Shown: positions 1 through 12,305 of the stretch, piece after piece | Numbering within the stretch: the stretch's first letter is position 1 | How the letters are laid out: every line of letters begins with the position of its first letter | Source: Desmodus rotundus | Lineage: Eukaryota; Chordata; Mammalia; Chiroptera; Phyllostomidae | Length of the DNA: 64,000 bases | Direction: 5' to 3' | NCBI RefSeq assembly: GCF_022682495.2 | Contig: NC_071388.1 | Location: forward strand, 15,487,171-15,551,170 | Position numbers and translations under genes: made by a program | The notes under the pieces: generated by a model | Told to the model about the DNA's origin: nothing | Databases searched by the model: none | The model's input: only the letters and a program-made list of their open reading frames with translations

Positions 1-75
1 TTGTATCTTGTATCTTCTTCAATAAATGTCTTTATTTTCATATTACATGGCTGGATACCTTCTGGACAGACCTTG
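1..75 (+). mobile_element. mariner element, 3' end only (cut by window edge)
   Basis: These bases match the last part of the fuller mariner copy at 19207-19852 almost base for base, including TTCTTCAATAAATGTCT and ATTACATGGCTGGAT. They end in the terminal inverted repeat GGACAGACCTTG, followed by TA as expected for a mariner target duplication. The AATAAA inside would be the transposase polyadenylation signal. The coding part lies outside the window, so autonomy cannot be judged. Confidence 0.8.
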
Positions 76-82
76 TATATAA

Positions 83-1132
83 TTTCTTTGCCAGAACCTG
101 ATTCATCCTTAATTTAGTCTCTAACGATACCTGTCAAATGGGATTAATTACAAAATATTTTGTTAATCTCCCTTTTCATCCATCTTGTACATTAATTCCC
201 TCTGTATATACACATTACCACCTCTTTGAATAACTTATCTTTTCTCAGGATTATTTCGCTGATCAATTAAATCTTGCTAAGCTTGATCAGCCTTCTGGTC
301 AGTAAACCCCATAAACTGTCATCAGGTTATTCTTTATAAGTCACTGAGCTGATAATATTTCACACCTTCTCAAAAACCTTTTAGACATTGACGATTGCCT
401 GTTCAGCATAAGGTCCAAATGCTTCGGTTGGATTACAGGACTACACTTAATGTGGTACCTGCCTTCCCCTTCAGTCACTTACTGTATGACTTTTCCTCCA
501 TCCACACTTCCACAGTCTGAGCCCTATGTTCCATCTGATTTGTGTAAACCTACTTGGATTTCAACATTAAGCTAAAGTATTAACTCCTCTATCCAACTTT
601 TCAACTGCCCATTGCATAATCCAGGGGAAGTAGAATTTTTTAATGGAATTGTATAAAAAGTACTTATGGATTCAAGGCTTATTGGCATAATACAATATTA
701 ACATGAATTTTTATGCTCTGCTTTTGCACCATGAATAAATATTTTGTCTTTTTGCATAAGAGCTCTAAGTGTTGTTTTATTATCTGTTTATAGGTTAGTT
801 TCATTTTCCAGATTTTAAGACTCTTAAAGCCGTGGATCACAAGTTATTTATTCATCACTGGATTGCATTTGTGTCCATTGCAATGGTCATGACTGAGTGA
901 ATAGATACTAAGCCTGTCAAAATACTATTTCCATTTTAACAAGAGAAAATACAATAGTGGGAAGTAATGACTTTCTGGTGATGAAATTTCAGACCTGAAG
1001 AGACATGTTGCCAATAATATTCTCAAATTTGGTGATAGTTTACCCTTATCTAAGTATAAGTAGTAGCTATACTTCCTTCAATAAGGCCACTTTATAACCT
1101 TCATAAGTTTCTTTCACATGTCTGATCCAGAA
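83..1132. other. no recognised feature
   Basis: AT-rich DNA with no open frame of note and no repeat family that I recognise by eye. Very old diverged repeats may be present. Confidence 0.5.
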
Positions 1133-1314
1133 CAGTGGTACCTAAAGTGTGATGCCTGGACCAGCAGCATTGTCATCAGGGAATTTGTTAGGAACACAAG
1201 TTCTTGGAGCACCCCTAGTCACACTTAATCAGAAACTCTGGGAAAGAACCCAGCAACCCATGTTTCAAGGAGTGATTTAGATATTTCTGATGCTCTAAAA
1301 TTTGAGAACCACTG
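1133..1314 (-). mobile_element. MER5A-type hAT MITE
   Basis: The segment opens with CAGTGG and closes with GAGAACCACTG, the paired ends of MER5A. Inside are the family hallmarks GGACCAGCAGCAT, AATTTGTTAG and AATCAGAAACTCTGGG in antisense order. MER5A is a short non-autonomous hAT-Charlie element active in early placental mammals, with no coding capacity. The copy is diverged and I could not find a clean 8-bp target duplication. Confidence 0.85.
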
Positions 1315-1435
1315 CAAAGATCTGGGAAAGAGCTACTATTTGTTGCCTGCCTAATTTCTCCCTTTTACATCATGTGTGCTTCCAAGAAAAGCAAGCCGTG
1401 AACAGAAATTAAAGCCAATGTGCATCAGCTGGCTG

Positions 1436-1575
1436 GCATGAGTAAGTCGCTCAATCTTTCCAACCTAAGTTTTCTCACTTATGTAATAGGGTAGAAATTA
1501 CTATTACAACATATTCTCTCTCAAGTTGCTATTAATATTATATGAGTTAATCTATAGACAATTTCCAACACAATT
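1436..1575 (-). mobile_element. MIR SINE fragment
   Basis: The sequence follows the antisense MIR core: AGTAAGTCGCTCAATCTTTC, then CCTAAGTTTTCTCACTTATG, then GAGTTAATCTATAGACAATT. These correspond to the family pattern for keeping the cell-cycle-like phrase order of 'sensitive site, CTCAGTTTCCTCATCTGTA, GAGTTAATACATG'. MIR is a tRNA-derived SINE mobilised by L2 and inactive for over 100 million years. Confidence 0.65.
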
Positions 1576-4500
1576 TATGAGAAAAAAGCACAAAGCCTGC
1601 TCAAAAAGTTTAGATGTTTTGTTTCCCTTTTGATACTATTGCTGCTATTTTTACTGTAATTGCTATAGTATTATTATTATGACTACTACCATTATTATTA
1701 GTTTTACAGTTATTTTTCAAAATGCTGTGAAGTGATGTATTTATTCTCAGAGAGCAGGTAACAGGGTAGAAGAGGTAGATTAATGAAATCACGTAACAGT
1801 TACAAAATGAAAGCAGGATTAAACTATGAGTAAGTCTGACTACACCACAGAATATAATTTTATAATAAATATCACTAAATAATTTACATTTCTTAAATAC
1901 TTAAGACATAGTAACTAAATAAACAAGAAGTTAGGTAATGGGGTAAAAACTACAGATACTATTAAATGAAGCCAAATTAGTGTCTTTTCAAAAAAAAGTA
2001 ACTCAACGTATCAAAGTGGAAACAAGATTAAAATAGTAATACAATCCTATGACTTACTGATGTTTTTCTTTTGCTATTTTGTAGGTATGAATGTCAACCT
2101 AAATTAAAGTGTGCAAAAGAAGTAACATTTTTTTTCCTTTTTCCCAGTGGTTTAACTTGATTTCTATAGTGACTGGGGTGGGCGACTGTCACCCAGTCAC
2201 TCTGGGGCTCATCACCAGTGTCAAGATGTTGCTGGGAATCCTGAGATTATCTTCATCCCATCTGGTCTTCAGTCAAAGATCCATCCATCCTGGTTTTCAC
2301 TGAAATACCCTCCTTTCCCATCTGTAGGCATCACTCAGATTCATTGTCCAGGGGATGGACGTTTCTGGAATGTTATCTTTGGCCCTTATCTGTTTAACGA
2401 TGACAATACCGGATCCCAGATATGGTGAACACACAAAAGCCTAAATGCTTTGGTGTGACAGAGAGTGAACTATGGAGAGAACAAAAAAGATACCAAAATT
2501 CATCACACACACACACTAATTCAGCCACATTTAAAAACATAACATGTTCTCTGTAATCTTGCAAGGCTTAAACCATATGTCTTTCTCAAATTCACCTTCA
2601 GTCAGTAGTCACCTAAGCCCTATAGCTTTCCTTCAAAAACCAATGAATAGTTATTCAGCTGATAAGCTAATTCAATTCTCTGGAACATGAACTAGACACA
2701 ATTCTAATTTCTATACTGTGTTTGGCATCAATGAGAAAAGTTTATATGCGCTACAACACACATTAAAACGTTTACCCTGGAGAAAGACAAGGAGAAACAT
2801 ATGTTAGTCACAATGTTAGTGATTAAATCTCAAGAAGCATAGAAAAAACATTAAATATTCCTGCAAAATGGAACGAAAGATCAGTATTAATGGTTCATAC
2901 AGTAGTGGTGAATTAAGAGGCAGAAGCAGACTTAACAAGAAAATGTGAGCTGAAATTGATAAACTTATTCCAAAAGGCAGAAATAAGTTCAAATTGCCCA
3001 CGTCTCAGCTATTAGGGAGAATTGATTCATAACACACTCAGCAAATGCACACACACACACTGCACCCATTCACACACACTTTAGTTCTTGATACATGTAT
3101 GATTGTAATAAATTTTAGTCCACAGACAGGTTTGATTATGAAGGCTTATTTATTGCACCTAATAATACATGTGCTTATCTCAAATTGTCTCAGTAATGAA
3201 GCTGATATTTTCATCATCTATGTACAGGAAGTGGTACTTCATTAAGTTGAACAAGCCAACTTTCTGATCTGAAACTCAAATATGGAATTCCAGTGTTAAA
3301 CTAACTCATAAGATTGCAACTGACCCCAAAAGAAATCAAAAACATTTGAAGAATACAAGCTTAGTGAATATCTATGTTTTTAAATTAATACGTTTTAAAA
3401 TAGTGACATATGAGATATTCATTCATAGTGCCCTTGGGGTCATCCACAGTAGAATGTAGGGGGGACAACAGGTTTGGACACAGGAAGAAGCTGAACTGAG
3501 ATGGGGTTCTCATCATAGCCTCCAGCAATCTCATGAGATCTATGTAGCTAGACTTGCCCTACCATACAGTCCCAGGGCGAGTTGAAGTGGCCAGGGCTTT
3601 CTACTCATGTATTGATCAGTTACTGGCTGTGGGTAACCCAAGGGGGCCACGAGACCATGGGAGAGGCAGTGCTTACAGCTGACACAGCCACACCTGTAAG
3701 GGGCTGACAACCATGTCCTGACACTTCACCAATGACTAGGGGAACACGCCCTTCAGTGATAGGCACCTGATGGAGCCAACCTCTGGACTTTGACATGACA
3801 GAAAACCCACTCATTGTGACACCTCTATCATGGCTTTTGTCATCATCTTTATGCAATGAGTTCCAAAAATTTACCTCTAATCCAGAGCAAGTACCAGAAT
3901 TTTATAATAATTAAAGTACTTGGAATTTCCCACGGAAATAATGTTGCATCTTTATTTCAACTTGATCCAGCTAAACCTCTTCCCCTCCAAACACGATTTT
4001 CTTCTTGTACTACCAACCTCATCACGGTGATGCTTACTTCACAATCCAAAGTCTAATTTTAGCTAATAAAGCATTTCATTAGCTGACCTGTCCTACACCA
4101 CCTCATGGCACTATGGTATTGTACATTCAAAATTTCCATCAGTTCTATAAAGGTTTTATTATTTTCCTTTAATCCTTTGATTCCTACACGCCCTCTTTCT
4201 ATACTTGCTTATATCAGTCTCCTCTCCAATTAACTTCTATTGACATTTGGCATCCCAAGTTAGATTTTTCCGTTCACTCTCTCTATATTATAACTCAATT
4301 GCATTCACAATGACTTATCTCCAAAACAAGCATCATAATCGTATTACATGACCGTGTGTTCAGCATCTATGCAACGTAAAATATAGTAGACCCATATTGA
4401 GTAGGTGAATAAATGTATGATTGAATAAAAGAAACTCCTGGTTCCAGCTATCTTAGTTTTTTTCCCTTTTCATATAAGCATGCCGTATAGTCCACTCTTC

Positions 4501-5573
4501 ACAGGTTATAAAAGTTGTGAAAAATAAGCCTGAAAAATATGCTGTGATCCAATAATGGACAATAACAAATATTAGAAAAAGTAAATTAGACTTAATCTGT
4601 AGATGATGTGGAGCCACTGAAAATTTTAAGAAAACTTTAGGTAAAATCATGAGTTTAAATTTCAGGCTGTATTCAATTGAACATAACCAGAATAATCATT
4701 GCATTAATTGAATTCTTTCTAGAAGTGTGTGGTCAGTGTTAAGCTGTGAATCATGTTCTAGAAGGAACTCATGTCAAGATGATAGAATATCAAATGTACT
4801 CATTGACTCCAGATCAGATTAAAAAGCAAGAGCGAAAGAGGAAGTGGCTTAAAACTAAGAGGATATGCTAACAATATGAAGTGAATTCGGGGAGTGTAAA
4901 AATACACAGAACAAAATGTATTCAAGATAAGAAGAGGGTAATATAACTGGAGAGGGAAGTAATTTTTTAATGCAAAAATGCAAGAGGTGCGAGTGTGGAA
5001 GATACATAGCTCCCTGTCATAGCAGATAACAAACTACCACAGTCAGAGATGCAGCTGCAGGGGAAGGAAACAGTGTTGAATTCTAAGCAGGACCAGCACA
5101 ACCTGTAATGAAGCGATGATTCTTAAATTGTAGTTTCAGGGTTTGGGCTGGTTCTTTACACTGTTATCAAAGAGCTTTGTCATAAAGGGGGGCGGTCTCA
5201 GAGGAGGAAAATGGAATCTGTTAAATTGTTAATTAATAAGTTCAAAGAAAGAAGAGTAAATAAGAGGTGACTAAGAATTATGTTTTGCAAAGAATGATGC
5301 CCAGACCATCTCTGCCAAGCAAAATAATCTGGAATGGAAACGAGAGTGAACAATAATATGATAGACTATCTAATGCTTTTTTTAAAATGCAGTACCAGTA
5401 TGAGATGCTATAAAGACAAAAATAAAAATTGATTATTATTTCCTTTGAATGATGTAAGCAAAATTCTATTGAAGAGGAAATAATGATGACATAAATATTT
5501 TTTAGTCACCCTTACCCATCATAAACATTTTAACACTACTGTTCTTAATACTGATCTGACAATCTGATTTTAT
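1576..5573. other. long stretch with no recognised gene or repeat
   Basis: About 4 kb of AT-rich sequence with only short open frames (at most 78 residues). It holds small CA runs near 2507-2517 and 3047-3060. The somewhat less AT-rich pieces at 2160-2460 and 3480-3850 may be old diverged repeats, but I cannot assign them. Confidence 0.5.
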
Positions 5574-5575
5574 AT

Positions 5576-5785
5576 ATGGAACTGGGAGAAGTAACACCTG
5601 CTTGAGTGTGGTTGGTAGGGCAATAATATGGGTATAATTATTTATAATTTTAATTTCAATATTTCACCTAAAATGTCATATGGCATGCTTGAGTGTGATA
5701 TTGTCATGTTACAGAATTACATGCCTATAATTTTTAATAAAATATTTTGTAATAAAAAGGGGCATTATTTGTGCTGGACCCTGTA
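5576..5785 (+). mobile_element. TA-flanked MITE, family X copy 1
   Basis: This is one of three copies of the same element of about 210 bp (others at 25237-25442 and 43482-43690). It shares TTGGTAGGGCAATAATATGG, ATTTCACCTAAAATGTCATA and the tail GTGCTGGACCCTG. The 5' end has decayed to TGGAACTGGGAGAAGTAACA, where copy 2 has the mirror of the 3' end. There is no coding frame. TA lies at both borders, which suggests a Tc1/mariner-mobilised MITE. Confidence 0.75.
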
Positions 5786-6114
5786 TATATCCCAGTATAT
5801 AAAATAAGTTTACTGTTGTGAATATGCAAAAGGAAACATAAAGTTTATTGTTGTATTATTAACTTGTATATTTCCATAAAAACAACTGTAAACCCACTTT
5901 TGCCCATACTTTTATTTATATGAAGAAAAAATGGTAGTGGTGTGGAGAAAAAGAATGGCTAATACTTAAACGAACATGATCCAGTGTAATGTATGTCACC
6001 CTCACAAGTGATCTTGAAATTGGCAGAGATGGGTGTCACTGTTGCCATAGGTAGCTAGATATAAATACAAGAAATGGAGACAAAAGAAATTAGACATCGA
6101 GCTGAATAAACTGG

Positions 6115-6760
6115 GGCACATGAGCCTGTTTGCTTCATCAGGAAGCTACAGCTTCACACCCCAGGGGATTATCGCATTGCTAAATCAAGGAAAATAACAC
6201 TCCTTTTTCCCCCTCCCACTACCGGATTGTTAGGGGGCACAGGAGGAGATCTTGAACTTAGAGGCCTGTCAGTCTAACTGGGGTTGATTAGACCTATTAA
6301 AAGCCCACAACAGCTTGGGAAGTTGATTGGTTTTTTAGAAAAAGCACCTGGTCTATCCCAAACCCAAACTCATACAATCCAAGGAAAACAAAGAAACTCT
6401 TGCTTTTGAACTGCACTCACTCCGTGCTGTCTTGCATGCTTTCACACCGGGGAAAATGTGACTGTGCGGGTCTAGTAGCCTTGTGGGCCCACGGCAGACA
6501 GGGTGGGCTCCAAAACACTAAGCTTTTGCATGAAGCAGAAACTCTGGCCGTTGGTCTTTGTTTTGTCCTCGCTGAAAACGTGAAGACGTGCTTGGACTTT
6601 TTCCATGGTGGGATGGACAGAGATAGGACATTGGAAACTCAGGGGCAGATTTCCACCTGAAAAATCCACTTTGTCACACAAAGTCTCTCATGCTTGCGTC
6701 CTCGGAATGCTTTCCTCATAAACCTATGGAAGACCCCAGTTTCCACCTAAAACCTTACTA
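6115..6760 (+). repeat. unclassified LTR-like dispersed repeat, copy A
   Basis: The segment aligns along most of its length with 38020-38830. Shared landmarks, in order, are CCTGTTTGCTTC(A/G)CCAGGAAGCT, GCCTGTCAGTCTAAC, a TTGGGAAG...GATTGGTTTTTT block, CTTTGTTT.GTCCTCGCTGAA and TTTTTCCATGGTGGGATG. Copy A lacks an internal stretch present in copy B. There is no protease, reverse transcriptase or integrase frame. Length and moderate GC suggest an LTR, but neither border is defined. The 86-residue open frame at 6400-6660 is probably chance. Confidence 0.55.
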
Positions 6761-7174
6761 GTGATTCAGTGGGTTCTCTGCTGCAACAATGCTGATCACA
6801 TTCAGTGCTGGGTCACACTGCATTCTCTTGCTGAGTCTATGGATAGATCTATCATCACTCTCAATTTTACAATGAGGGTGCAGGCTTACCTAGATTGTGT
6901 AACGGGTCCACCCTCATGCACCTCAAATATGAATGCAATCCCATGTTTGTTAGACACCAAAATGCATATTATTAACCATAAATAATGTGATGGTATCCGT
7001 CCCAAGAAAACAAAAGAGTCAGTTTTATATTTTTCGCTGTATCCTCGATGGTGTTTCCTTAAATATTTGTTGAAATAATATTATAAATGAAAAAATTTGG
7101 AAAATACGACCAATAGGGAGATGCTGAAGAATTATGTAAAGATTATGTTTCTTAGGGATTTAACATTTTAAATA
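6761..7174. other. no recognised feature
   Basis: The first part may still belong to the LTR-like repeat just upstream. The rest is plain AT-rich DNA with one chance frame of 74 residues at 6761-6985. Confidence 0.4.
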
Positions 7175-7590
7175 TATGGGCTGAATTGTGTTTCCCCACA
7201 ATTCATATGTTGAAGCCTTAATCCCCAGTTTAATTGTATTTGAAGACAGGATCTTTAGGGAAGTAATTAAAATTAAATTAGTCATAAAGGTGTGGCCTTG
7301 ATCTGGTGGAAGCTATGTTGTTTTTAGAGTAAATAAGAGGCGATAGTATTTACTCTTACAGAAGAAATCACATAGCTGTCTTTCTCTCTGTCTCCCCTGC
7401 CTCTCTCTCTCTCTCTCTTCACCATGTGAGGATACAGCATGTAGGAAGAGAGCTTTCACCAGAAACTGAACCCTTAGGGAAATTTTATATTAAATTTTCC
7501 AGCCTCTAAAACTGAGAAAAAATTAATTTCTATGGTTTAAGTTCCACAATAGGCAGTACTTTGTTATGCAGCTTGAACAGACTAAAGTAA
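7175..7590 (+). mobile_element. MLT1-type LTR (ERVL-MaLR relic)
   Basis: The segment follows the MLT1 LTR order: GGCTGAATTGTGTTTCCCC, AATTCATATGTTGAAGCC, TTAATCCCCAGT, CCATGTGAGGATACAGCA, TTCACCAGAAACTGAACCC, TTTCTATGGTTTAAG and TTTGTTATGCAGCTTGAACA. A CT run at 7398-7420 sits where the family has a CT-rich block. It is a solo LTR of an ancient endogenous retrovirus-like element. No internal coding region remains. Confidence 0.85.
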
Positions 7591-7594
7591 TAAT

Positions 7595-8579
7595 TTTTAT
7601 TTAAAAGGACGATATTAAAAATGATATAGTTTCTAATGTCAGGTTAATAGGATGTGAGTTCAAACACAGACCTTAACATCATAAAGCATGAAATCAGAAA
7701 ATAAGTAGTAAGACACTACTTGTTAGCAAGTATGACTTCAAAGATATTCTCCCATTTGTTATTCACATGTCAGAGGAGCACACAGGAAAATTTGTTGTTG
7801 TTTTCATTGTTGTTGTCCATGTTTTGTTTTGTTTGAATCATCGAAGGTCACATTTTTTCTTTGTGTTTTTACTTTTAATACATTGTCTTCTGCTGATTTT
7901 AACCAGATCAGATTTTTTTAATATTCCTGTAATACTTACAGTGATTGCACCTTTGCAGGAGAAAAGTACACAGAAGTAAAGCCATAGAATATCTTTTGGG
8001 GTGGGAACTCTAAGACAATTGCCTCATGGAGATGTCCTCTGTGCCCTTTCTTATCCCTGCTTTCTTATTACTCTTACCATCACTTCATATTTTATTACCT
8101 TGGTCGAGAGAAGCCAGCCTAAGCTTTAAGAGAACTAACCTGACATCTTATTTTCCTTTAATTCAATACTCAAATAGGAACTTCATTACTATAGGATTTT
8201 AAAATTATGAATTGGTTTGGGTTTACCTAAAATGACCTTACTTAATATTAAGTCACCTAAAAACTGTGGAAAACACAAATTCACCATAATGTCATCTCCT
8301 TATTTAAACTTTTTGGTGACTTACACTTGCAAGAGGTTTAAATGAGTAAACTAAATTTTTAAAAAGTCACAATAAGTTTATTTGAAAAAAGGCCCTGAAA
8401 GGTCAGCAGTGATTAGAAATAAAAATGTAATAATTAAATATATAGAGAAAGATTTTACATTTTCTAAAATATTTATTTGTTGATAAATATTTGTTGTTAT
8501 ATTATAAGCCATAATTTGATCTTTTGTGTACCTCATAAAAATTATATTCTAAGGAGAAAGGCTTAATATTATGATGTGA
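7595..8579. other. no recognised feature
   Basis: AT-rich unique-looking sequence without a meaningful open frame. Confidence 0.5.
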
Positions 8580-8742
8580 TATCTAATCCAATATTTGTTT
8601 TCTTGTTGTTCAAATACAATTGTCTCCATTTTCCTCCCACCTCTCTCCCCCTCGCCACCGACCCCCAACTTCCACCCTCAAACTCATCCCCCTTTGGTTT
8701 GTTCATTGGCCCTTTATACATGTTCCCTGATGACCCTTCGCC
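8580..8742 (-). mobile_element. bat L1 3' end, strongly 5'-truncated
   Basis: Read on the minus strand this is the terminal part of a bat L1 3' UTR. The plus strand shows TTCTTGTTGTTCAAATACAA, TTGTCTCCATTTTCCTCCCA, a C-rich block and CCTTTATACATGTTCCCTGA. The same order appears at 17118, 47145 and 48776. There is no coding sequence. The chance open frames here translate the C-rich block. Confidence 0.85.
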
Positions 8743-8744
8743 TA

Positions 8745-10146
8745 TGTTTAAATGCATTCATCATTTCTCATAGAAATAGAGAGAAAAAGTGTGCTAATTA
8801 TCAAGTTGTCACTAGGGATATTGTCTTTGCTAATTACAAATAGAGTGTATAGTGAAGAGTATATGGCTACAACTTTTTAAAATGTAGTGCTCTTATAACA
8901 TTCTAGTTTAATTCTTAAATATTTAGTAATATTGAAAAGATTTAGTGTTTTCTACCTTTGAAAGAAAATTTACATCAATACAGCACACAGAACACATACA
9001 TAAAAAACTTCATAAAATAACACTTTAATCCATAACAATGTTTTTTTAACACATAGCAAAAAATAATTATAATTTTTCTCCAAGGGTAGTAAAACATTCA
9101 CCACTTATTCTTAAATGTAAATTAATTATCATTTCAATTTATTTGGTGTAAAATATTTACATGTATTCAGTTGGTGAATAGTGGCATGCAGGTAAAGATT
9201 GATGCAATTAAAAGTATATTCATTACTAAATAAAATACATATTATGTTCTGAAAAAAGATTTCAAAATATTATTTTTGAAAGAGGATTTATACAAGGACT
9301 CTATAGTCTATCACAAATATTTCCGAGGAATGGAAAGCCTGAAATGTTTGTATAGTTTAAGAAAAACATCTTCATGTAAAATAATTTAAAATAGCTTGCT
9401 ATATTACAGATTCAAGAGCCAAGCAAGGCCATTTTAATTTCATTTTAGCTGTGTAACCCACGCAAATCAAAGGCCACCATGCAAATGGTGTTGTCAAAGG
9501 GACAATCTTTTATACTTTATTAAAACAAAGGAAACAAAAATCAAACCAAATGGTTACTTAGAAACAAATCACATTTTTAGCAAATTTCATTTTTGAAGTA
9601 TGATGCTAATTGAACCCCTGCAGTTGAATTTCACTGGTTTTTGAACTCTTGTGTTACATTATTTGAGCCTCTGAATCTTAATAAGCTTTTACAGGCACAT
9701 TTTTGCTGTCTGAGTGGCACTCTCCATCAATGCTAATGAATATTTTTACAACATAACTTGTAAAGAACTGTTCTGTCCATTAAATTAGATGAAACTTTTA
9801 GCATCATCTTGAAAAAAGATGCATCAGCTGTTTCCAAATGCTTTTAAATAAGAGGTGTATAACTTCTGGACTACAAAATGAAGTTGGCAAAGCTCATAAA
9901 AATATTCCTGATATTCTCATACAGAATATTCTCCAACCAATGTCAATGGAGAGGGCAAATGGTTGGATCAGAAAATGTTGAAAAGTCTGAAGAAAAATAA
10001 GAAGTAACTTTTGGTAAATATGTCTACAGTCAAAATATGTGGAAAGCAATATTGAACACAAACATTTAAAAGATAAAGTTTTAGCATAAATACACTGACT
10101 TTGAGACTAATGCAGGCAAAAACAGATTTAAAACATGTTCTAATAT
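8745..10146. other. repeat-free AT-rich stretch, possible regulatory DNA
   Basis: No repeat is recognisable in 1.4 kb, which is unusual here. At 9440-9960 the sequence has motif-like blocks: an octamer ATGCAAAT at 9479-9486, several TAAT cores, a CAGCTG E-box near 9826 and AAAAGATGCATC. There is no open frame worth calling. Whether it is conserved cannot be seen from one sequence. Confidence 0.3.
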
Positions 10147-10341
10147 GGCCCTGGCCGGCTAGCTGTGTCGGTAGGAGCACAGTCCAGCCGTGCCAAGGTT
10201 GCGGATTTATGTCCCATCAGGGCACATACAAGAATCAGCTAATGAATGCGTAGATAAATGGCACAACAAATCAATGTCTCTCTCTCTGTCTCTCTCTTTC
10301 TTCCTTTTTCCCCCTCTCTTTCCCTCAAAGAAAATCAATAA
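10147..10341 (+). mobile_element. VES SINE
   Basis: Starts GGCCCTGGCCGGCTAGCTGT and contains the tRNA-derived head (A box near TAGCTGTGTCGGTAGGAGC, degenerate B box). GGGCACATACAAGAATCAGC, CAATGTCTCTCTCTCTGTCT and a short A-rich tail follow. VES SINEs are bat-specific, transcribed by RNA polymerase III and mobilised by L1. The flanks share ACATGTT (10134 and 10362), a possible worn target duplication. Confidence 0.9.
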
Positions 10342-10344
10342 TTT

Positions 10345-11746
10345 TTTTTAAATGCACTAATACATGTTATCTGTAATAAAGTTTTGCATTACGTTTTCTT
10401 CCTCAGGAAGAATTTTAAACATGACTAAATTTGAACCTTTTTTTTTTTCTGTAATGACAGGCTCTGGAAAATAAATTTTTGTACAGAATGAAAAAATATT
10501 AACAGTTTCTGTTGTAAAGAAAATGTTATTTCCTATATTTCCTATAGAAATTTGTAAAGAGAAGGAAATTCTTCACTGCTCATAATATTAATAAAAATCT
10601 GTATTTTGACAAGTAAAAATAATTGAAATAACTCTTAACATTCACCAGATTATACTGGTGGAAAATGTTGATAGAATAAATATTTTATAACACCATGTTT
10701 TACAGGTCTGCCTTCCAAATATTTAAATTTAATAGCAGTACAGCTCAGAATGTAAAAAATTGAACATCGGTAATAGGCAGCTTCTTTTCCTCAATAAATC
10801 TAATGGCAAGTGAGTTATATTTTTGTGAAAGCAACTAAAGTTTCTCTGTTTCAGAGACTTTGGAATAATGCATCAGAAAAATGATGAAAAACAAGTGTCT
10901 TCCATGACATAAAATTATGGCAACGTAAAATATACTGTAAAGTCATCTTCTGAACATCAACAAAAAAGAGATCAAAATGTTTGTTTTATGTTTCTTGTAC
11001 TGACAAATACAATACTTCCATAAACTACCAAAATGTGAAAAAGTTTCAATTAAGTATATCTTATATTTCCTGTACATTTTACTATTTAGCTGGTGCTCAG
11101 ATGTAAATTAGAGATACAATACATTCCAACTCTCGCTAAATTAAAACCGAGATTAGGTAAAAACCCTAGAAATTAACTTTTGTATATAGTTAGTCTCATT
11201 TTAGCTATCAAAACTAAATCTTCATTTCCTCAAAGTATTTCTAGTTAAAAAAAAATTAAATTGTTTTGTAATTCATTTTGGCAGCTCGGTTTCACCAGAT
11301 GTCAAGACGGCACATAACACCGGATGTTAATTTAAGGCAATATAGCACAAAGTACATGTTCATTATTTTATTAAACTGGTTTAGATTAAGTGACTATATA
11401 CCTGCAGCATCTGAGATAAAGATACAAGAAAAGATACAGGTGTGTAAGCACTTATCTGTTATAGTAATATACTAAAACCCCTGAAAACTGAAAGTATTTT
11501 CATAACTCAGTGGGCAGTAGTATTGGACCTGTTCTGTAGCCTATTTAGGAGTGAAGAGATTTGAAATTATTTGTGCTTTTTCTTTCCCACTTAGTGTGAA
11601 TGGTCATATGACTTTATGTGAATGTGATGCTATGACTGGTAACTGACCCACTAGGAGTGTTATGTACACAGCATGTGTTCATATTGCTTTCCAAAATTCT
11701 AAATCTGAAACATATCTGGTTTCATGGATCTCAAAAAGGAGATTAT
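10345..11746. other. no recognised feature
   Basis: About 1.4 kb of AT-rich DNA without recognised repeats or useful open frames. A short frame at 11278-11475 has no recognisable homology. Confidence 0.45.
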
Positions 11747-11917
11747 GGCCATGTGGTTCAGTTAGTTGGAGCTTAATCCTATACACCAAAAAGTTGTGGG
11801 TTCCACTTCTGGTCAGGTCACATACTTAGGTTTCTGGTTCACACCTTGGTTGGGGTGCATACCAGAGGTAAATGATTAATGTCTCTCTCTCTCTCTCTCT
11901 CCCTCTAAAAAAAAAGA
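11747..11917 (+). mobile_element. VES SINE, variant with duplicated B-box-like section
   Basis: The head is GGCCATGTGGTTCAGTTAGT, with part of the usual start missing. CACCAAAAAGTTGTGGGTTC, GGTCAGGTCACATACTTAGG, a second TTCTGGTTCACACCTTGGTT, a run of CT and eight or nine A follow. The second GTTC block is a feature of one bat VES subfamily. The copy is diverged and inactive. Confidence 0.85.
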
Positions 11918-11950
11918 ATCAATGATCGTAGTCCTAGATGAGGATTAAAA

Positions 11951-11993
11951 TATATCTTTATATATACATATATATGTATATATATGTACAAAC
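11951..11993. repeat. AT-rich simple repeat
   Basis: Alternating TATATA/CATATA/TGTATA units between the SINE and the old L1. Low complexity. Confidence 0.7.
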
Positions 11994-12004
11994 ATATTTG
12001 TATA

Positions 12005-12304
12005 TTACTTTTTTTCTTTTAATGTTTTTGTCTTATTTTGGTATCAGGGTGATGCTGTTCTCATAAAATGACTTTCAAGGTGTTTCTTCTTCTTCTTCTT
12101 CTTCTTCTTCTTCTTCTTCTTCTTCTTCTTCTTCTTCTTTGGAGGAATTTAAGAAGGATTGTTATTGATTATCTTTTGAATGTTTGGTACAATTCACCTA
12201 TGAAGCAATCTGGTCATAGACTTCTCTTTGGTGGGAGCTTTTCATTACTGATTCAACCTCTTTATTGGTCTGTTCAAACTTTCCTCTTCTTCTTGAGTCA
12301 GCAA
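12005..12304 (-). mobile_element. old L1 ORF2 fragment (reverse transcriptase region), broken
   Basis: The plus strand reads TTTTGGTATCAGGGTGATGC and later TTGGAGGAATTTAAGAAGGA, ACAATTCACCTATGAAGCAA and TTGGTGGGAGCTTTTCATTA. These are antisense L1 ORF2 around the part that encodes the E-A-S-I-T-L-I-P-K-P region. Frames are broken. The segment abuts a sense L1 3' end at 12306, so the pair may be one insertion with a twin-priming inversion. Confidence 0.8.
12084..12140. repeat. (TTC)n microsatellite
   Basis: About 19 uninterrupted TTC units. It lies inside the antisense L1 ORF2 fragment at the point where L1 naturally has a short TTCTTCTTC stretch, so the array probably grew from that seed. 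Its leucine-run translation is not a protein. Confidence 0.95.
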
Positions 12305-12305
12305 A

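Noticed and set aside
10147..10220. tRNA-like head with A and B boxes
   Set aside because: It belongs to a VES SINE. No cloverleaf or discriminator end supports a real tRNA gene, and the same holds for the other SINEs.
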